Shown here one piece after another: positions 39,150 through 51,460 of a DNA stretch of 64,000 nucleotides. The stretch is taken from contig CM026402.1 in the NCBI GenBank assembly GCA_014843695.1, forward strand, positions 20,192,396-20,256,395. Direction: 5' to 3'. Both the position numbers and the translations under genes were made by a program. Positions within the stretch are counted from its first letter, which is position 1, and every line of letters begins with the position of its first letter. The stretch comes from Archivesica marissinica. Taxonomy: Eukaryota > Mollusca > Bivalvia > Venerida > Vesicomyidae. A model generated the notes under the pieces. It had not been told where the DNA came from. It did no database searches and saw only the letters and a list, made by a program, of their open reading frames with translations.

Positions 39150-40112
39150 TACGGAGTCAAAAAAGAAACGATACCAAACTAAAAATGACGTAAAACGGAT
39201 AAAACCATAGAAAGGTTTAATATATTATTACGTATCAGTACCGGGTATCTTATTGCAACGTCAGTCAACCATAAACACAGGTAAATAAACACCCGATAAT
39301 CCTGGACCGCCGAATTTCCGACTTGCACGTGCTCCTCAACAAAGACAACTTCCTACACATGTACAAATCGGAAAACCGGTTTATTGTACTGGTATTGCAT
39401 TATCATCGAGGAAAAACACCTTACATACCCATTGTTACCTCTAACAAAATGCCTAGGCTAAACCGCAATCAGAGAATGCGTGCCATTGGCATGATTGACG
39501 GCGGTTTACGTCAGCGTGACGTCGCAAATCGACTCGGGGTTACGCGGATCACGATAACACGTCTACTTCGACGTTATCGAACACATGGATCGGTGGACGA
39601 CCGTCCAAGATCTGGTCGACCACGTGTGACGACGCGTGAACAGGACCGTCACATTCGGACGTCACATTTACGTGACCGGTTCCTACCTGCTACGCACACA
39701 GCTGCCGTTACTCCTGGGATGACCAACAATCGCATCAGTGCACAAACAGTCAGGAACCGGCTCGGTGAATGTGGCATTCGTGCCTATCGGCCATACGTTG
39801 GACCCATCCTGACACGGAGCGGATGGCAGAGAGCGGGTATATCACAGACGCGGTGAACGTTACGCCGACGCATGTGTACGTCAGGTCGATCTGTTCGGGG
39901 GCGGAAGCGTTATGGCGTGGGGCGGTATCACCTTCGGCAGTCGCACTGAACTGTTAGTGGTGGACGGGAACCTAAACGCTCAGCGGTACTGTGATGAGAT
40001 CCTTGCGCCAGTTGTTGTGCCGTTCTTTAACGCCAACAGAAACGTCACACTGTTCCAACAGGACAACGCCAGGTGTCATTTAGATTCAGGAGATTTTCCG
40101 AAGAATTTGTAA
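39150..40112 (+). pseudogene. Tc1/mariner-type transposase, internally deleted and 3'-truncated
   Basis: The transposase start is ATG 39449 (MPRLNRNQRMRAIGM). Residues about 5-60 form the paired-like helix-turn-helix (GMIDGGLRQRDVANRLGVTR), followed by an AT-hook-like DRPRSGRPRVTT and the second HTH region ending VRNRLGECGIRAYRPYVGP. The frame then shifts near 39820-39840, and the other frame reads RERVYHRRGERYADACV, GGGSVMAWGGI (a family hallmark) and LFQQDNARCH with the second catalytic Asp (to 40075). The stretch between GPILT and GRERVY, which normally carries the first catalytic Asp, is deleted, and everything after ARCH, including the third acidic residue, is replaced by unrelated sequence. 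The element is therefore inactive. ACGGAGTCAAAAAAGAAACG at about 39150 is a plausible 5' terminal inverted repeat; no matching 3' repeat was found. Confidence 0.88.
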
Positions 40113-42812
40113 TATTTTGAGATGGAAGAATTTGTACCATGATGACAAGTAAATACTAAATCATAAATGGTGACTATAGACCCTATGGTTGCTGAGGAGA
40201 AGACGCTTGAACATGTTCATTGTGACGACGTCAGACGAGCGGTAACCATATACATTGTATGTAGTTTCTTCAACACTTGCTAAAGTTTTTCAAGATTTAC
40301 GCATCTATAAACTACATGAGGGGATGCTATATTGTGATGTCCGCTTTAAACATCGTAAAAGGTTATTGACGGAAATAAACTAATGATCGAAAATGGATAA
40401 CGGCTATTTTGAACATTGTGCGTAATTTCCACTTGTTTTCCATAGAAACTACCGCCAATCTGTAGGAGTAAACAGGTCAAGTGGTTGGGAAATATTTCTC
40501 CATAATATAAATATGTAATTAATTGATGGCTGTTTGGGTCAGGCAGTCAGTGATTAAGTTTGGCTGAAATCTTGGGAAGAAGTCACTTATTCCTAACTTA
40601 TTCTCACACTATTCATACAGTTAGAAATTTGAAAATTTACAGAGAAGTATAACTTCAACTACTGTGTTCAAGAATGTATGTTTAAATGTTAAACCAAATT
40701 GACCTGCATAGCCTACAGTAAATAAATATGTTATTGCTCTCTATCGTGACATGTATTTCACTAATATTCCAACACATTCAAGACACTGTATTGAGTGTTT
40801 TCCATAACTCACAATAAATGGTACAATGATCATCTTATTATTTTGCTATGTCTCATCACAGACAACCACTATGACACATTTGACTGTTCACATACGGAAC
40901 GATACAGTACAACCGAACATCTGTGACCATCTGCAGCAAATATGTATTCCTGTAAAAGACAATATATAAATTCTTGTTATTGTATATACAGGCCCAATAG
41001 CTGTAGATTACTGTAATTGACATTGGCTTTCTGGCATTAGTGTCAAAATCACTGGAATTCAAAAATAAATACAGGAACAAAAATTTTGGTATTATAATTT
41101 TTAGTGGCTTTACTGCGAGTACTTATGTGTGCACTACAATAACGTGGGTTCTTGGAAACATGATCTGATCGGACAAATCTATAATGTGGACCAATCTCTG
41201 AGTTTGTTGAATGCTAGACTTCATGTGTATTTCCAGGATCCTATCTACATGTTCCTGGTACTTGCAAAAATAATCCACCATATTGGAAATCTTAAAATCA
41301 TCAAAAATTAGGGGAATTATAATAGAAATAGTAAATGAATTTAAAATGGTAGACATATTGAATGGCAATTGGCAGTTTCGTGGAATCAAGTATAAGTTTT
41401 GAGAAGCGATTAAGAAAAAACGGCAGACAATACTGGCAAAGAACATGGTATCAATTGTGAGAACAAATTGTCAATAAATCACAAAGTTGTGATAAACTTC
41501 AGCCAAACATGGAGATGACTATTTCGTAATTGCTACAATCAACATGACCTATCCCACATCATGGCCGTTACCTTTCAGGATGATCATTACCTTGTGGACC
41601 ATACCACATCAATGATCAGTCAATTGTAACCCCCCAACTCTCCTCCCCATCATATACAATTGTAAATGCTACGACATGTTCCAAAATGATAAAACATTTT
41701 CAACTCTCAAGATGAATATCAAGCATTTTTGATTGGCTGATTCTGGGTATCAACCTAACACTATGGTACAGAATTTGAAAATAGTTTTATAATCCTGGTT
41801 ATGCAGCAGTGCTTATTCGAAAGTGGTGACAACGGCAGGATCTTCAGGTTTATTGTTTGTCGCTCCATTTGTGAATTCGAATTATCTTCCTCGCATACTA
41901 ACTTTTGTGATTTTAAAAATCTCAGACATTGGCACAATTCAATTATGGCAGGCTTGTATATACAAGGACTGAAACTAAATGTTATGTCGATCCGTTGCAT
42001 ATTAATGACAATTTCTTCATATTATCATCAACATGTGTAATCTGAGTTTCACTACAAACTGTTTTGGCACCATAGGCACCAATTACAGGCCATGATATTG
42101 TGATATTAATAGTTTGACACTGGTCAGACAAATGATTAAAATGCATACACAATCTGATGTGTCTGACATGAGGAGTATTTCTCACTAGGGTTTTCACGGT
42201 TACACGTGTAAACGGAGCCGTGTCGTGTAATAGCAATACAAGTGTACTAATTGAGTAACCGTGTACACTATCTTAATTGATGACATCGTATAATGAAGCT
42301 TAGTGACGTAATAAAATCATAGCATCGACCGTTTCACTGAATTTTGTGAGACCTAGTACATGTCGGGGTTGGCCGTGAAATACTGGGGGGCGGGAAATAA
42401 TCATGGAGAATAAACAAAGTGTAAATGATGTCATGCTGTGTACAAAGGATCGTGTACACGTTTACAAAAATCTGTACAGGTGGCAGCCCTATTTTTCACA
42501 CATACATGTATCAACATTACCCGACATGCCTGAAACATATGCTCTGCACATCATCTCGAGCAACATACATGTCAAGTGATTATAGGATTCCTCCAGCGGT
42601 TCAAGAGATTTGAGAGGACACAAATTTGTGACGGGCAGACGGAGACCATTAAGTAATGCGTGTTAAATATACAGAGATGCTACTAACAAAGGGTATTAAA
42701 TAATGAAAAATAAAATTACAGAGAATGTAGAAGTGGAATTCGCAGTTACAATTGCAAGGCAATGCACTTAAATTTCACATAATTATTGTCTTATCTGCCT
42801 TGTGGCGATGGA
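40113..42812. other. non-coding AT-rich sequence
   Basis: 2.7 kb with only short open frames on both strands, none with recognisable domains, splice-site pairs or codon structure. No repeat family identified. Confidence 0.5.
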
Positions 42813-43052
42813 TTAACCCTTTCCTTCATAGAGATTTAGGTTAGTATACTATTATATCTCCATACAAACGACAGCCATTTAATTATAGTGCAGTGGATAA
42901 ATAGTCGCCATATCTATCCCAACTCCATAGATATTACTGGGAAAACATGAGATTCTGGCTTGCATTATGAACATTGGTTTGGCTACTACATTGTCAATGT
43001 ATGTCGTATTGGTAATGGCAGCAAGAGGTGCTTCTATGGGGGAAAGGGTTAA
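42813..43052. mobile_element. MITE-2, TTAA-flanked, distinct from MITE-1
   Basis: A 240-bp interval including TTAA at both ends (42813-42816, 43049-43052). The ends are inverted: CCCTTTCCTTCATAGAGA on the left, and CTTCTATGGGGGAAAGGG on the right, which reads CCCTTTCCCCCATAGAAG inverted. The interior is unrelated to MITE-1. TTAA duplication plus CCCTTT termini points to the piggyBac superfamily. Any ORF across the right half is incidental. Confidence 0.7.
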
Positions 43053-44326
43053 TATAAGTTGTAGGAACTTGTTTCGCAATCAAGTTAAACTAAATTTGTA
43101 TAAACTAAATGTGGATTGTTTTGGCAAATACTTACACCATGATGAAATCCAAGGAACTTAACATCCTAGGTTGGAATGACCTAAAAATAATAAAACATGT
43201 ACACCAGTGAGTTGTTTTAACAGGAGCAGGGTAATACATATGTCGACGAAAACCATGCCCAGTTAAAGTGCTGTCACCCTTTTTGAGTATTTACTCATTG
43301 AAAAATAAATTAATATTGTTTGTCTTGCTGAGAAATTGAATTTTCCATTTGGAAACTGATAGCATGTTGAGCAAAGAAAACACAGATAAAACAGAAGAAA
43401 CAACTTAAGATGTATATACTTTTTGGGAGTATTCAGGAATAGTAACACTGGGATATGAAATGTTTGGAGGTACTAATATATAAATGGTAGTTCAGGGATT
43501 CTATTCAGTAGGACGTCAGATTTCGCACTGATCAATAAAGTGGCCCTATATGCAACAATTGTAAAGAAATATGTTCCAATTATAGCGCCTATCCAGAGTC
43601 TTTATATATATAAGTGTTCTTCAAATAAATCACAATTTAAAAAAAAAACATGCATGTATATATGTATGTTATATAATAATTTCACAAAACGTTTACCGCA
43701 TCCAGCCAGATTTCACTCAAAAGACGCAGGTTTATTCATCAAAAAATATAATTTTCAACGAAGTGCTTCAGTAGTGTAGATTAATAATGACACAATACTA
43801 ATGAAAATCACTTGACTATTTCCTGAATACCCCCCTAAACTACAAACAAGAAAAACACATTAATAAATTGTTGACTGCTAAAATTATAAAATTATTGAGC
43901 TGAGTTAAATGCAGATATAATTATTACTAGTCTGCACAGTAATTTACCCTTTTTTGATAATGATGGGTTTCAGTCATCACATCTATACAGTCTGGTGGAC
44001 AGTTCCGGCTTGACAGGTTCCCAGCCGCTCCCTCGTCTAAGTCAACACAACCAAGGTGGAACCCATCCATTACAAATTGATAAATTGCGCTACATCATCA
44101 TCTTTGTATCATAATTGTGTTAGCGACAGAGGCAATGTAGCATGTTGTCTGGAACCGAGTCTACCACGCTGTGTTTCCACTTCCTAGACATTGTGATGTC
44201 AACCTAGTAGAATAAAAGGTGTGTTTTGCATATAAATCAACAGTTATGAAATGCTAAACTGTCTAATCTTATCAGTGATTATTATGACATTGCAATTACT
44301 TTAGTTGGTGTCGGTTCTTCAGACTG
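43053..44326. other. non-coding, no recognised feature
   Basis: AT-rich sequence with scattered short open frames and no supported gene or repeat. Confidence 0.45.
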
Positions 44327-44505
44327 CCCAGTTAATTGGTTAATCCAGTTGGAAGTGTGGAAGGCTTGCAAGACGGCAGCCATGTGTTCAAGCCCCCAGG
44401 ACACAGGTTTTCAGGGAGTTAAACATGTTTGCTACACTCCTTGTCGTTAGTCAAAGGCATATATTATGTGGATTTGCTAAATAAACATTGGTGTTGTTGT
44501 TGTAT
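44327..44505 (+). mobile_element. candidate SINE with tRNA-like A/B boxes and (GTT)n tail
   Basis: TAATCCAGTTGG (44341) fits a pol III A box. About 50 bp later TGTTCAAGCCCC fits a B box. The unit ends GGTGTTGTTGTTGT near 44504, a simple-repeat tail typical of SINEs. There is only one copy in the window and the cloverleaf is poor, so the family is tentative. Confidence 0.4.
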
Positions 44506-44759
44506 AATTAGAAGTCATTGCAGCTATAGCGTGTGAATGACATTTTCTGCTTAAAGCATAGGAAAGAAACGTTTGCCTTGCCAGGGGTATTTACAATGTA
44601 GCGGCATCGGTTATCTTTAGTGTTGTTGATGGTGTAAAGGACAATGAGTAGCTTTATTTTGCGAGTAATTCTCAGCACCTCATACTTGTCTGTACATTTA
44701 CAAAGAACAGGAGGGAGAAGTGTAGCGATTCGGCACAGTCTATACATCATACTGCACAT

Positions 44760-44830
44760 GCCCACTTAGGAGAGCCAACTTGCAAGCGGGTGGTCATGGG
44801 TTCAATCCCTGCACCATTTTACTTTTTTGT
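44760..44830 (+). mobile_element. tRNA-Ala-like SINE head fragment
   Basis: CTTGCAAGCGGGTGGTCATG is followed by GGTTCAATCCCTGC, which resembles the anticodon arm (loop CTTGCAA, anticodon TGC) and B box of a tRNA-Ala-like SINE head. A T-rich stretch and (GTAT)n follow. The 5' half is degenerate. Confidence 0.4.
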
Positions 44831-47800
44831 ATGTATGTATGTTCCATTAATATCAAACCCCTTGCACGGACCTAGCCATGTTTTCATGGTCAGGGTTAGC
44901 CGACAAATACTAAGCAATGTGTGTTAGGTGCCTTGCAACAGCCAACAATGACACTACATATGTGACCTGACCGATCATACAACCCGGGACAGTTCCATAC
45001 CAAATATATATATAAGATCTCTACATAAAATATATAATTGAGGTTTAGCATTTAGAATTTGAAAAATGCCTGGATTAGTGATACACAGGCACAAGACACA
45101 AAAAACATTGTTAATGTTACTTACTATATGACCATAGGGCAAAAAAAGTGTTTCTTGTGCCTGTGCCTGGATATTAAAAGGTCACATTTTTCAAGTCTAA
45201 ATATTACTACAAGGACGCCACCCATTTTTCTTCAACAATTCCATGGGAAATCCAGGACACAGGGTCGTCCGACTCCTTATAACGACGCTCACATGAAACG
45301 ACGCGGCTTATGGTTTGACCTCGTTTTCAATATTCACAATATCCGGTGACGTTATTTTCATCTGCAGTGGTTGTAAACATGATACGGGATTCCCCAGACT
45401 AAATGTGGAAAGTGAGAGATTACAAGATAATTTTTATATCAATGTTATTGCAATCAGTCTGTTTTAACAGCAAAATTCAAATGCAACTTTGTGCATTACA
45501 TTAAATAGCTATTAGTTTGCAATATGCTACTGCAAACATAACAATTTGTGGTCTGTCTGCTCAGCTAAGCTCTGCGTATCGGTAGGTCACGTGACAATTG
45601 ATTCACTGTTAGGAAAGGTTTATGCGTTATATACGTTATTGCTGTGATCCCTCTGCGATAGTAAAATAGATATCGAACTAATCAATATCTGTGCAGGCTC
45701 ACAAACGCAAGAATAAACAGTATGCAGAAACTTCTACCACTGTTTTTATGCATGTACGGACTACTGGGAGTGCTATAAGGACAACAGCAAGGCATCATTT
45801 CTAGTTAAATGTTATTATTTACAAATTGTTCATAGTTATAGTTTATATACGGCAAAACAGGGACACTTTTCCTGTTTATTAGCATAATTAAATAAAGGCA
45901 TGTTGTACACTCAGTTTTAATGTAATTTAGTGATGCATAATTAATTTTCAGGCTAGTTTGAGATGACGTATAATACATGTAATGCGCAGAGCAGATACAG
46001 GAGAGTGAATTAACTATATTTAGAATGACATTAGTCAACCAATGAAATGCGTCGTAATAGACGTTTCTCGGCTCAGAGGAATTCCCAATAGCAGTACGAG
46101 TCGATGTGATATTTTGACACTAAATAAGCGTAATAAGCATAATTTCTCGCGTTGAATATGTAGAAAAGGATCTATTTATACAGATAATACACTAGTTACA
46201 TGAGTTCATTCGTTTTTATGTTAAGTCATTGTTGGTTCTTTGCTTAGATGCGTCGGAACTCGGTATTCAAGGATACATAATTGTAAAGTTTTTAAAAGAT
46301 CCCAACATACCCAAACTCATTAAATGCATTAAACAATGCAAACACACATACATATAAATACACAAACACAATATAATAATAGTATATTAACATACTGATA
46401 CCGGAATGTAATGATGTATCACGGGAACACAATTTTAATATGTTTTAACAAAATACCCCACCCACCACAGTTCAATGCTATGATAAATAATACGCATTCA
46501 ATTGTTAATGCCGTTATGTACAGGACCTGGCGGAAACTAATATAGTCGCACGTGTTGCAATATTTATCAATATTTATATATAAATATTCAATATAATATT
46601 CAAGATAAATGGGTTTATCTCTGATAAATGACAAATATATATCGGGATCTGATTGACTGGTCGAGAAAAGGATTTTACGTACAAAGCAGTTCAATGTAAC
46701 TGAATCAAGTGAATGCTATGATTTCTGGAAAGTAGGTCAACATTGAAAAACAGGTTCTAATAATAATTACACCAAACAGACTACATCTATCTTCCAGTAT
46801 CATAAAGAAATAAAACGATATTACTTACTTGTTATTATTATTAGACATATAACGTTGCTAACATTATATCACAGGCTGCAAAACATGAAATCCTGGTCTA
46901 TTCTGTTCGCCGTAAAATGGTGCTATTTTTTATTAAATTGTACATGTATGTATACAATTACTGTGTAGTGATTTCTTTTGCCAACAACGCCCAACACCAA
47001 ACATATTTCACCAATAACAACTCACTAACATTTCACCCCATGGATTGATGTTCCTAAACTTAACGGACTATTATAAATAAACAAATATAACAAAAGTATA
47101 TGGAACTATTTTAAAATAGTTTAATATTGTTGGGTTCGTCTGTGAGGTCGGTCGATTCTATTACATGATGGGGGAGATGGGTTTTTATCTGCATTTACAG
47201 ACACTGATATTATACATAAATAGAGTTATATCATTTTAACAACATATTAATACTAGAAGAACGACTTAGTAAGTTAATAATATGACAAGAAATGAAATGT
47301 TTGACATGTATACAACATTGTTATATTTTATTACATCCCTAATTGCTGGGTAAATCCATTTTTACCCCAATTCCAATAATACAAACGAATAGTTATACAG
47401 AATTGTTATTCATATGAAAAGAATAAAACCAAACAGTAGATTTCTAATATAATTATTTACCTCATTTACGATTTAGCTAGATGTCAATAAAGTAGACTGT
47501 TCCATCAATTGACCGCGTGTACCGTACCCGGAGTAATCTATATAGAAATTGGAAAATCCCCTTCACAGACACACTTTTATAAATATCTATAGGTTCATAC
47601 ATGTCACATAAATACTGATAATTAGCACAACTATTGAAAATAAAGCGAATGTCTCTCATTCCTCACGGCCGCTAAGATGTACTATTATAGATCATTATGC
47701 GCATGCGCAACTGTCAGTTCTTACGGGGATGTCAATTCTGTTAAGACACCGGCATTAAATAACTACATTAAAGAACTGTAAGTCCATGGGAATTGAAAGC

Positions 47801-48173
47801 TCGCAAGTTGCGATTTACGGGGCTCACGCTACGGGTATAAAAATCGTAAGTTGTGAGAATTGAAAGTCAATAACAATATCTTTTAAACATTTTATTTCTT
47901 AATTATTTACTAAATAAATGATAGTAGATAAAGGATACACCGGCCCCTGACATAGTATTGTATGATATACATGCTGCTCAGGATGGTCACGTGATAGTTA
48001 TGCGACAATGTCATAATGCGCATTTTACAGGTCAATTCAAATATAGTGTTCCTCTTACAGCTTTTAAACATGTTTTCTTCAAAAATACTATTGTCCAAGA
48101 TATTTACTATTTATGCTAGTTCAGTTTCATTCAGTTGATTTCCTAACCAATCTGGCGTCTCTATTCACCAAGT
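44831..48173. other. non-coding AT-rich sequence
   Basis: 3.3 kb without a supported gene. Two local oddities: a perfect 12-bp palindrome TGCGCATGCGCA at 47698-47709 (matches the NRF1-type core), and at 47790-47870 the pieces GGGAATTGAAAGCTCGCAAG and GTTGTGAGAATTGAAAGTC, related to the hairpin arm of the 194-bp satellite. Confidence 0.45.
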
Positions 48174-48270
48174 GCACTGACAAATGCATATCAGGCTGTT
48201 AGAGACATGAGTTTGCCAGTAAAATCGGCAGCAAGACAGTATGGTGTGACACTCTCCACATTAAGTGACA
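48174..48270 (+). pseudogene. pipsqueak-type HTH fragment of a pogo-like transposase
   Basis: Frame from 48174 reads AYQAVRDMSLPVKSAARQYG, then VTLSTLSD. This matches the psq helix-turn-helix at the N-terminus of pogo/Tigger/Jerky-type DDE transposases and their domesticated relatives: A-x-x-A-V-x-D, K-x-A-A-x-x-Y/F-G-V, S-T-L. The first part and everything after the motif are missing or scrambled, so this is a fragment of about 32 residues with no surviving catalytic domain nearby. Confidence 0.7.
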
Positions 48271-48469
48271 TTTCTCTCCATGTTACAACTTACCTTATAT
48301 TGAAGAGTAATCATAATGTGTTGGGTGTTCAATTCCTCCGTTTCGAGTAACAATTATTACTATGCCCAATATTAATTAGCTTTTTGGAACTTAACTGTAA
48401 TCAACATTACTGTTACATGAATTTTCAAGGTCGGCCGAAAATAGGTAGTCTTTCGACGCCATGTTGACA

Positions 48470-48896
48470 GCTCTGGACAGTGTGTTTTCTGAAGGTTTGA
48501 CGTTACCAGAGCTATGGACAGTGTGTTTTCTGAAGGTTTGCCGGTACCAGAGCTATGGACAGTGTGCGTTCTGAAGGTTTGACGGTACCAGAGCTATGGG
48601 CAGTGTACTCTCTGAAGGTTTGCCGGTGCCAGAGCTCTGGGCAGTGTACTCTCTGAAGGTTTGCCGGTGCCAGAGCTATGGGCAGTGTACTCTCTGAAGG
48701 TTTGCCGGTGCCATAGCTATGGGCAGTGTACTCTCTGAAGGTTTGCCGGTGCCAGAGCTATGGGCAGTGTACTCTCTGAAGGTTTGCCGGTGCCAGAGCT
48801 ATGGGCAGTGTACTCTCTGAAGGTTTGCCGGTGCCAGAGCTCTGGGCAGTGTACTCTCTGAAGGTTTGCCGGTGCCAGAGCTATGGGCAGTGTACT
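48470..48896. repeat. 41-bp minisatellite, block 1 (about 10 units)
   Basis: Unit GAGCTATGGGCAGTGTACTC plus TCTGAAGGTTTGCCGGTGCCA (41 bp). The first three units are more diverged (GGACAGTGTGTTTTCTG), suggesting the array edge. Same family as 49420-51310, separated by about 520 bp of unrelated sequence with no recognised gene. Confidence 0.95.
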
Positions 48897-49419
48897 TGTC
48901 ACGGCTTGCTCAGTCGGTGAACGATTGTTCTGGCCACAGCCAGATTGTACGTGGCAAACTATTTGTTTTGGTTGTGGACGTGGGTCCTTTCGGATCAGCA
49001 GGGCACTGAAAACAGTACAATATCAAAGATATATATATTTATTCGTGGTTGCACCTAACTACACAAAATATGCACCCTGTAACCATAACATGGTGATGGC
49101 GAATGCAACGAAGCATTGCATTAGTCTATAACATTTTGTGTAGTAGAATACGGATCACGGGTTAGTTAGAGATTAATATAATGTATAACGGGACATGGGC
49201 AGAGTATAGGTCAGGTGGATAATTATGTATATGTGTTTGGTGTAACTGGACAATACTTTCGAAGTTTCTAGATTATTTCCCTTGACTATCAATACTTGCA
49301 TTAAAGGGTGGTTAAGTAAATGAAAAACCAACACGCCTGATAACTTTATTTTATTTATTATATACTAAAGTCTTGCACTCGTTTATTGTCACATAAACAC
49401 ATATAATCAACCCTACGAC

Positions 49420-51310
49420 ATACTCGCTGAAGGTTTGACGGTACAAGAGCTATGGGCAGTGTACTCTCTGAAGGTTTGCCGGTGCCAGAGCTATGGGCAG
49501 TGTACTCTCTGAAGGTTTGCCGGTGCCAGAGCTCTGGGCAGTGTACTCTCTGAAGGTTTGCCGGTGCCAGAGCTATGGGCAGTGTACTCTCTGAAAGTTT
49601 GACGGTACAAGAGCTATGGGCAGTGTACTCTCTGAAGGTTTGCCGGTGCCAGAGCTATGGGCAGTGTACTCTCTGAAGGTTTGCCGGTGCCAGAGCTATG
49701 GGCAGTGTACTCTATGAAGGTTTGCCGGTGCCAGAACTATGGGCAGTGTACTCTCTGAAGGTTTGCCGGTGCCAGAGCTATGGGCAGTGTACTCTCTGAA
49801 GGTTTGACGGTACAAGAGCTATGGGCAGTGTACTCTCTGAAGGTTTGACGGTACAAGAGCTATGGGCAGTGTACTCTCTGAAGGTTTGCCGGTGCCAGAG
49901 CTCTGGGCAGTGTACTCTCTGAACGTTTGCCGGTGCCAGAGCTCTGGGCAGTGTACTCTCTGAAGGTTTGACGGTACAAGAGCTATGGGCAGTGTACTCT
50001 CTGAAGGTTTGACGGTACAAGAGTTATGGGCAGTGTACTCTCTGAAGGTTTGACGGTACCAGAGCTATGGGCAGTGTACTCTCTGAAGGTTTGCCGGTGC
50101 CAGAGCTCTGGGCAGTGTACTCTCTGAAGGTTTGCCGGTGCCAGAGTTATGGGCAGTGTACTCTCTGAAGGTTTGCCGGTGCCAGAGCTATGGGCAGTGT
50201 ACTCTCTGAAGGTTTGACGGTACAAGAGCTATGGGCAGTGTACTCTCTGAAGGTTTGACGGTACAAGAGCTATGGGCAGTGTACTCTCTGAAGGTTTGCC
50301 GGTGCCAGAGCTCTGGGCAGTGTACTCTCTGAACGTTTGCCGGTGCCAGAGCTCTGGGCAGTGTACTCTCTGAAGGTTTGACGGTACAAGAGCTATGGGC
50401 AGTGTACTCTCTGAAGGTTTGACGGTACAAGAGTTATGGGCAGTGTACTCTCTGAAGGTTTGACGGTACCAGAGCTATGGGCAGTGTACTCTCTGAAGGT
50501 TTGCCGGTGCCAGAGCTCTGGGCAGTGTACTCTCTGAAGGTTTGCCGGTGCCAGAGTTATGGGCAGTGTACTCTCTGAAGGTTTGACGGTACAAGAGCTC
50601 TGGGCAGTGTACTCTCTGAAGGTTTGCCGGTGCCAGAGCTCTGGGCAGTGTACTCTCTGAAGGTTTGACGGTACAAGAACTATGGGCAGTGTACTCTCTG
50701 AAGGTTTGTCGGTGCCAGAGTTCTGGGCAGTGTACTCTCTGAAGGTTTGACGGTACAAGAGCTATGGGCAGTGTACTCTCTGAAGTTTGCGGTGCCAGAG
50801 CTCTGGGCAGTGTACTCTCTGAAGGTTTGGTTTGACGGTACAAGAGCTATGGGCAGTGTACTCTCTGAAGGTTTGCCGGTGCCAGAGCTCTGGGCAGTGT
50901 ACTCTCTGAAGGTTTGTCGGTGCCAGAGCTATGGGCAGTGTACTCTCTGAAGGTTTGACGGTACAAGAGCTATGGGCAGTGTACTCTCTGAAGGTTTGAC
51001 GGTACCAGAGCTATGGGCAGTGTACTCTCTGAAGGTTTGCCGGTGCCAAAGCTCTGGGCAGTGTACTCTCTGAAGGTTTGCCGGTGCCAGAGCTCTGGGC
51101 AGTGTATTCTCTGAAGGTTTGCCGGTGCCAGAGCTATGGGCAGTGTACTCTCTGAAGGTTTGACGGTACCAGAGCTATGGGCAGTGTACTCTCTGAAGGT
51201 TTGCCGGTGCCAGAGCTCTGGGCAGTGTACTCTCTGAATATTTGATTCACACACAATAGTTATATGAAGTGTGCCTTCTGAAGGTTTGCCGGTGTCAGAG
51301 TGCTTTCTGA
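49420..51310. repeat. 41-bp minisatellite, block 2 (about 45 units) with 410-bp higher-order period
   Basis: Same 41-bp unit as block 1, with two alternating classes: GACGGTACAAGAGCTATGG and GCCGGTGCCAGAGCTCTGG. The order of classes repeats with a 205-bp (5-unit) rhythm and nearly exactly with a 410-bp (10-unit) period between about 49778 and 50598. The right edge decays after 51237. Confidence 0.95.
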
Positions 51311-51460
51311 AATGAATATATTTCAAGTGCTACACTATATGAAGATATGTAAATAATGTGACCCTCTCGACGTCAATTATGACCATGGGACCACCGTATG
51401 AGCAGCCTAGTAGTTTGTTCAACAGCTAATGCTACATGCCAAATATCTAAGATCTGAGTC

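Noticed and set aside
45059..45349. 96-codon ORF (plus strand)
   Set aside because: No domain, no homologue recognised, no splice or promoter evidence; compatible with chance.
47698..47709. NRF1-type palindrome TGCGCATGCGCA as a promoter
   Set aside because: A single perfect site without CpG-rich context or a downstream gene; kept only as a note.
48883..49131. 82-codon ORF between the two 41-bp blocks
   Set aside because: Starts inside the minisatellite and has no recognisable domain; not supported as a gene.
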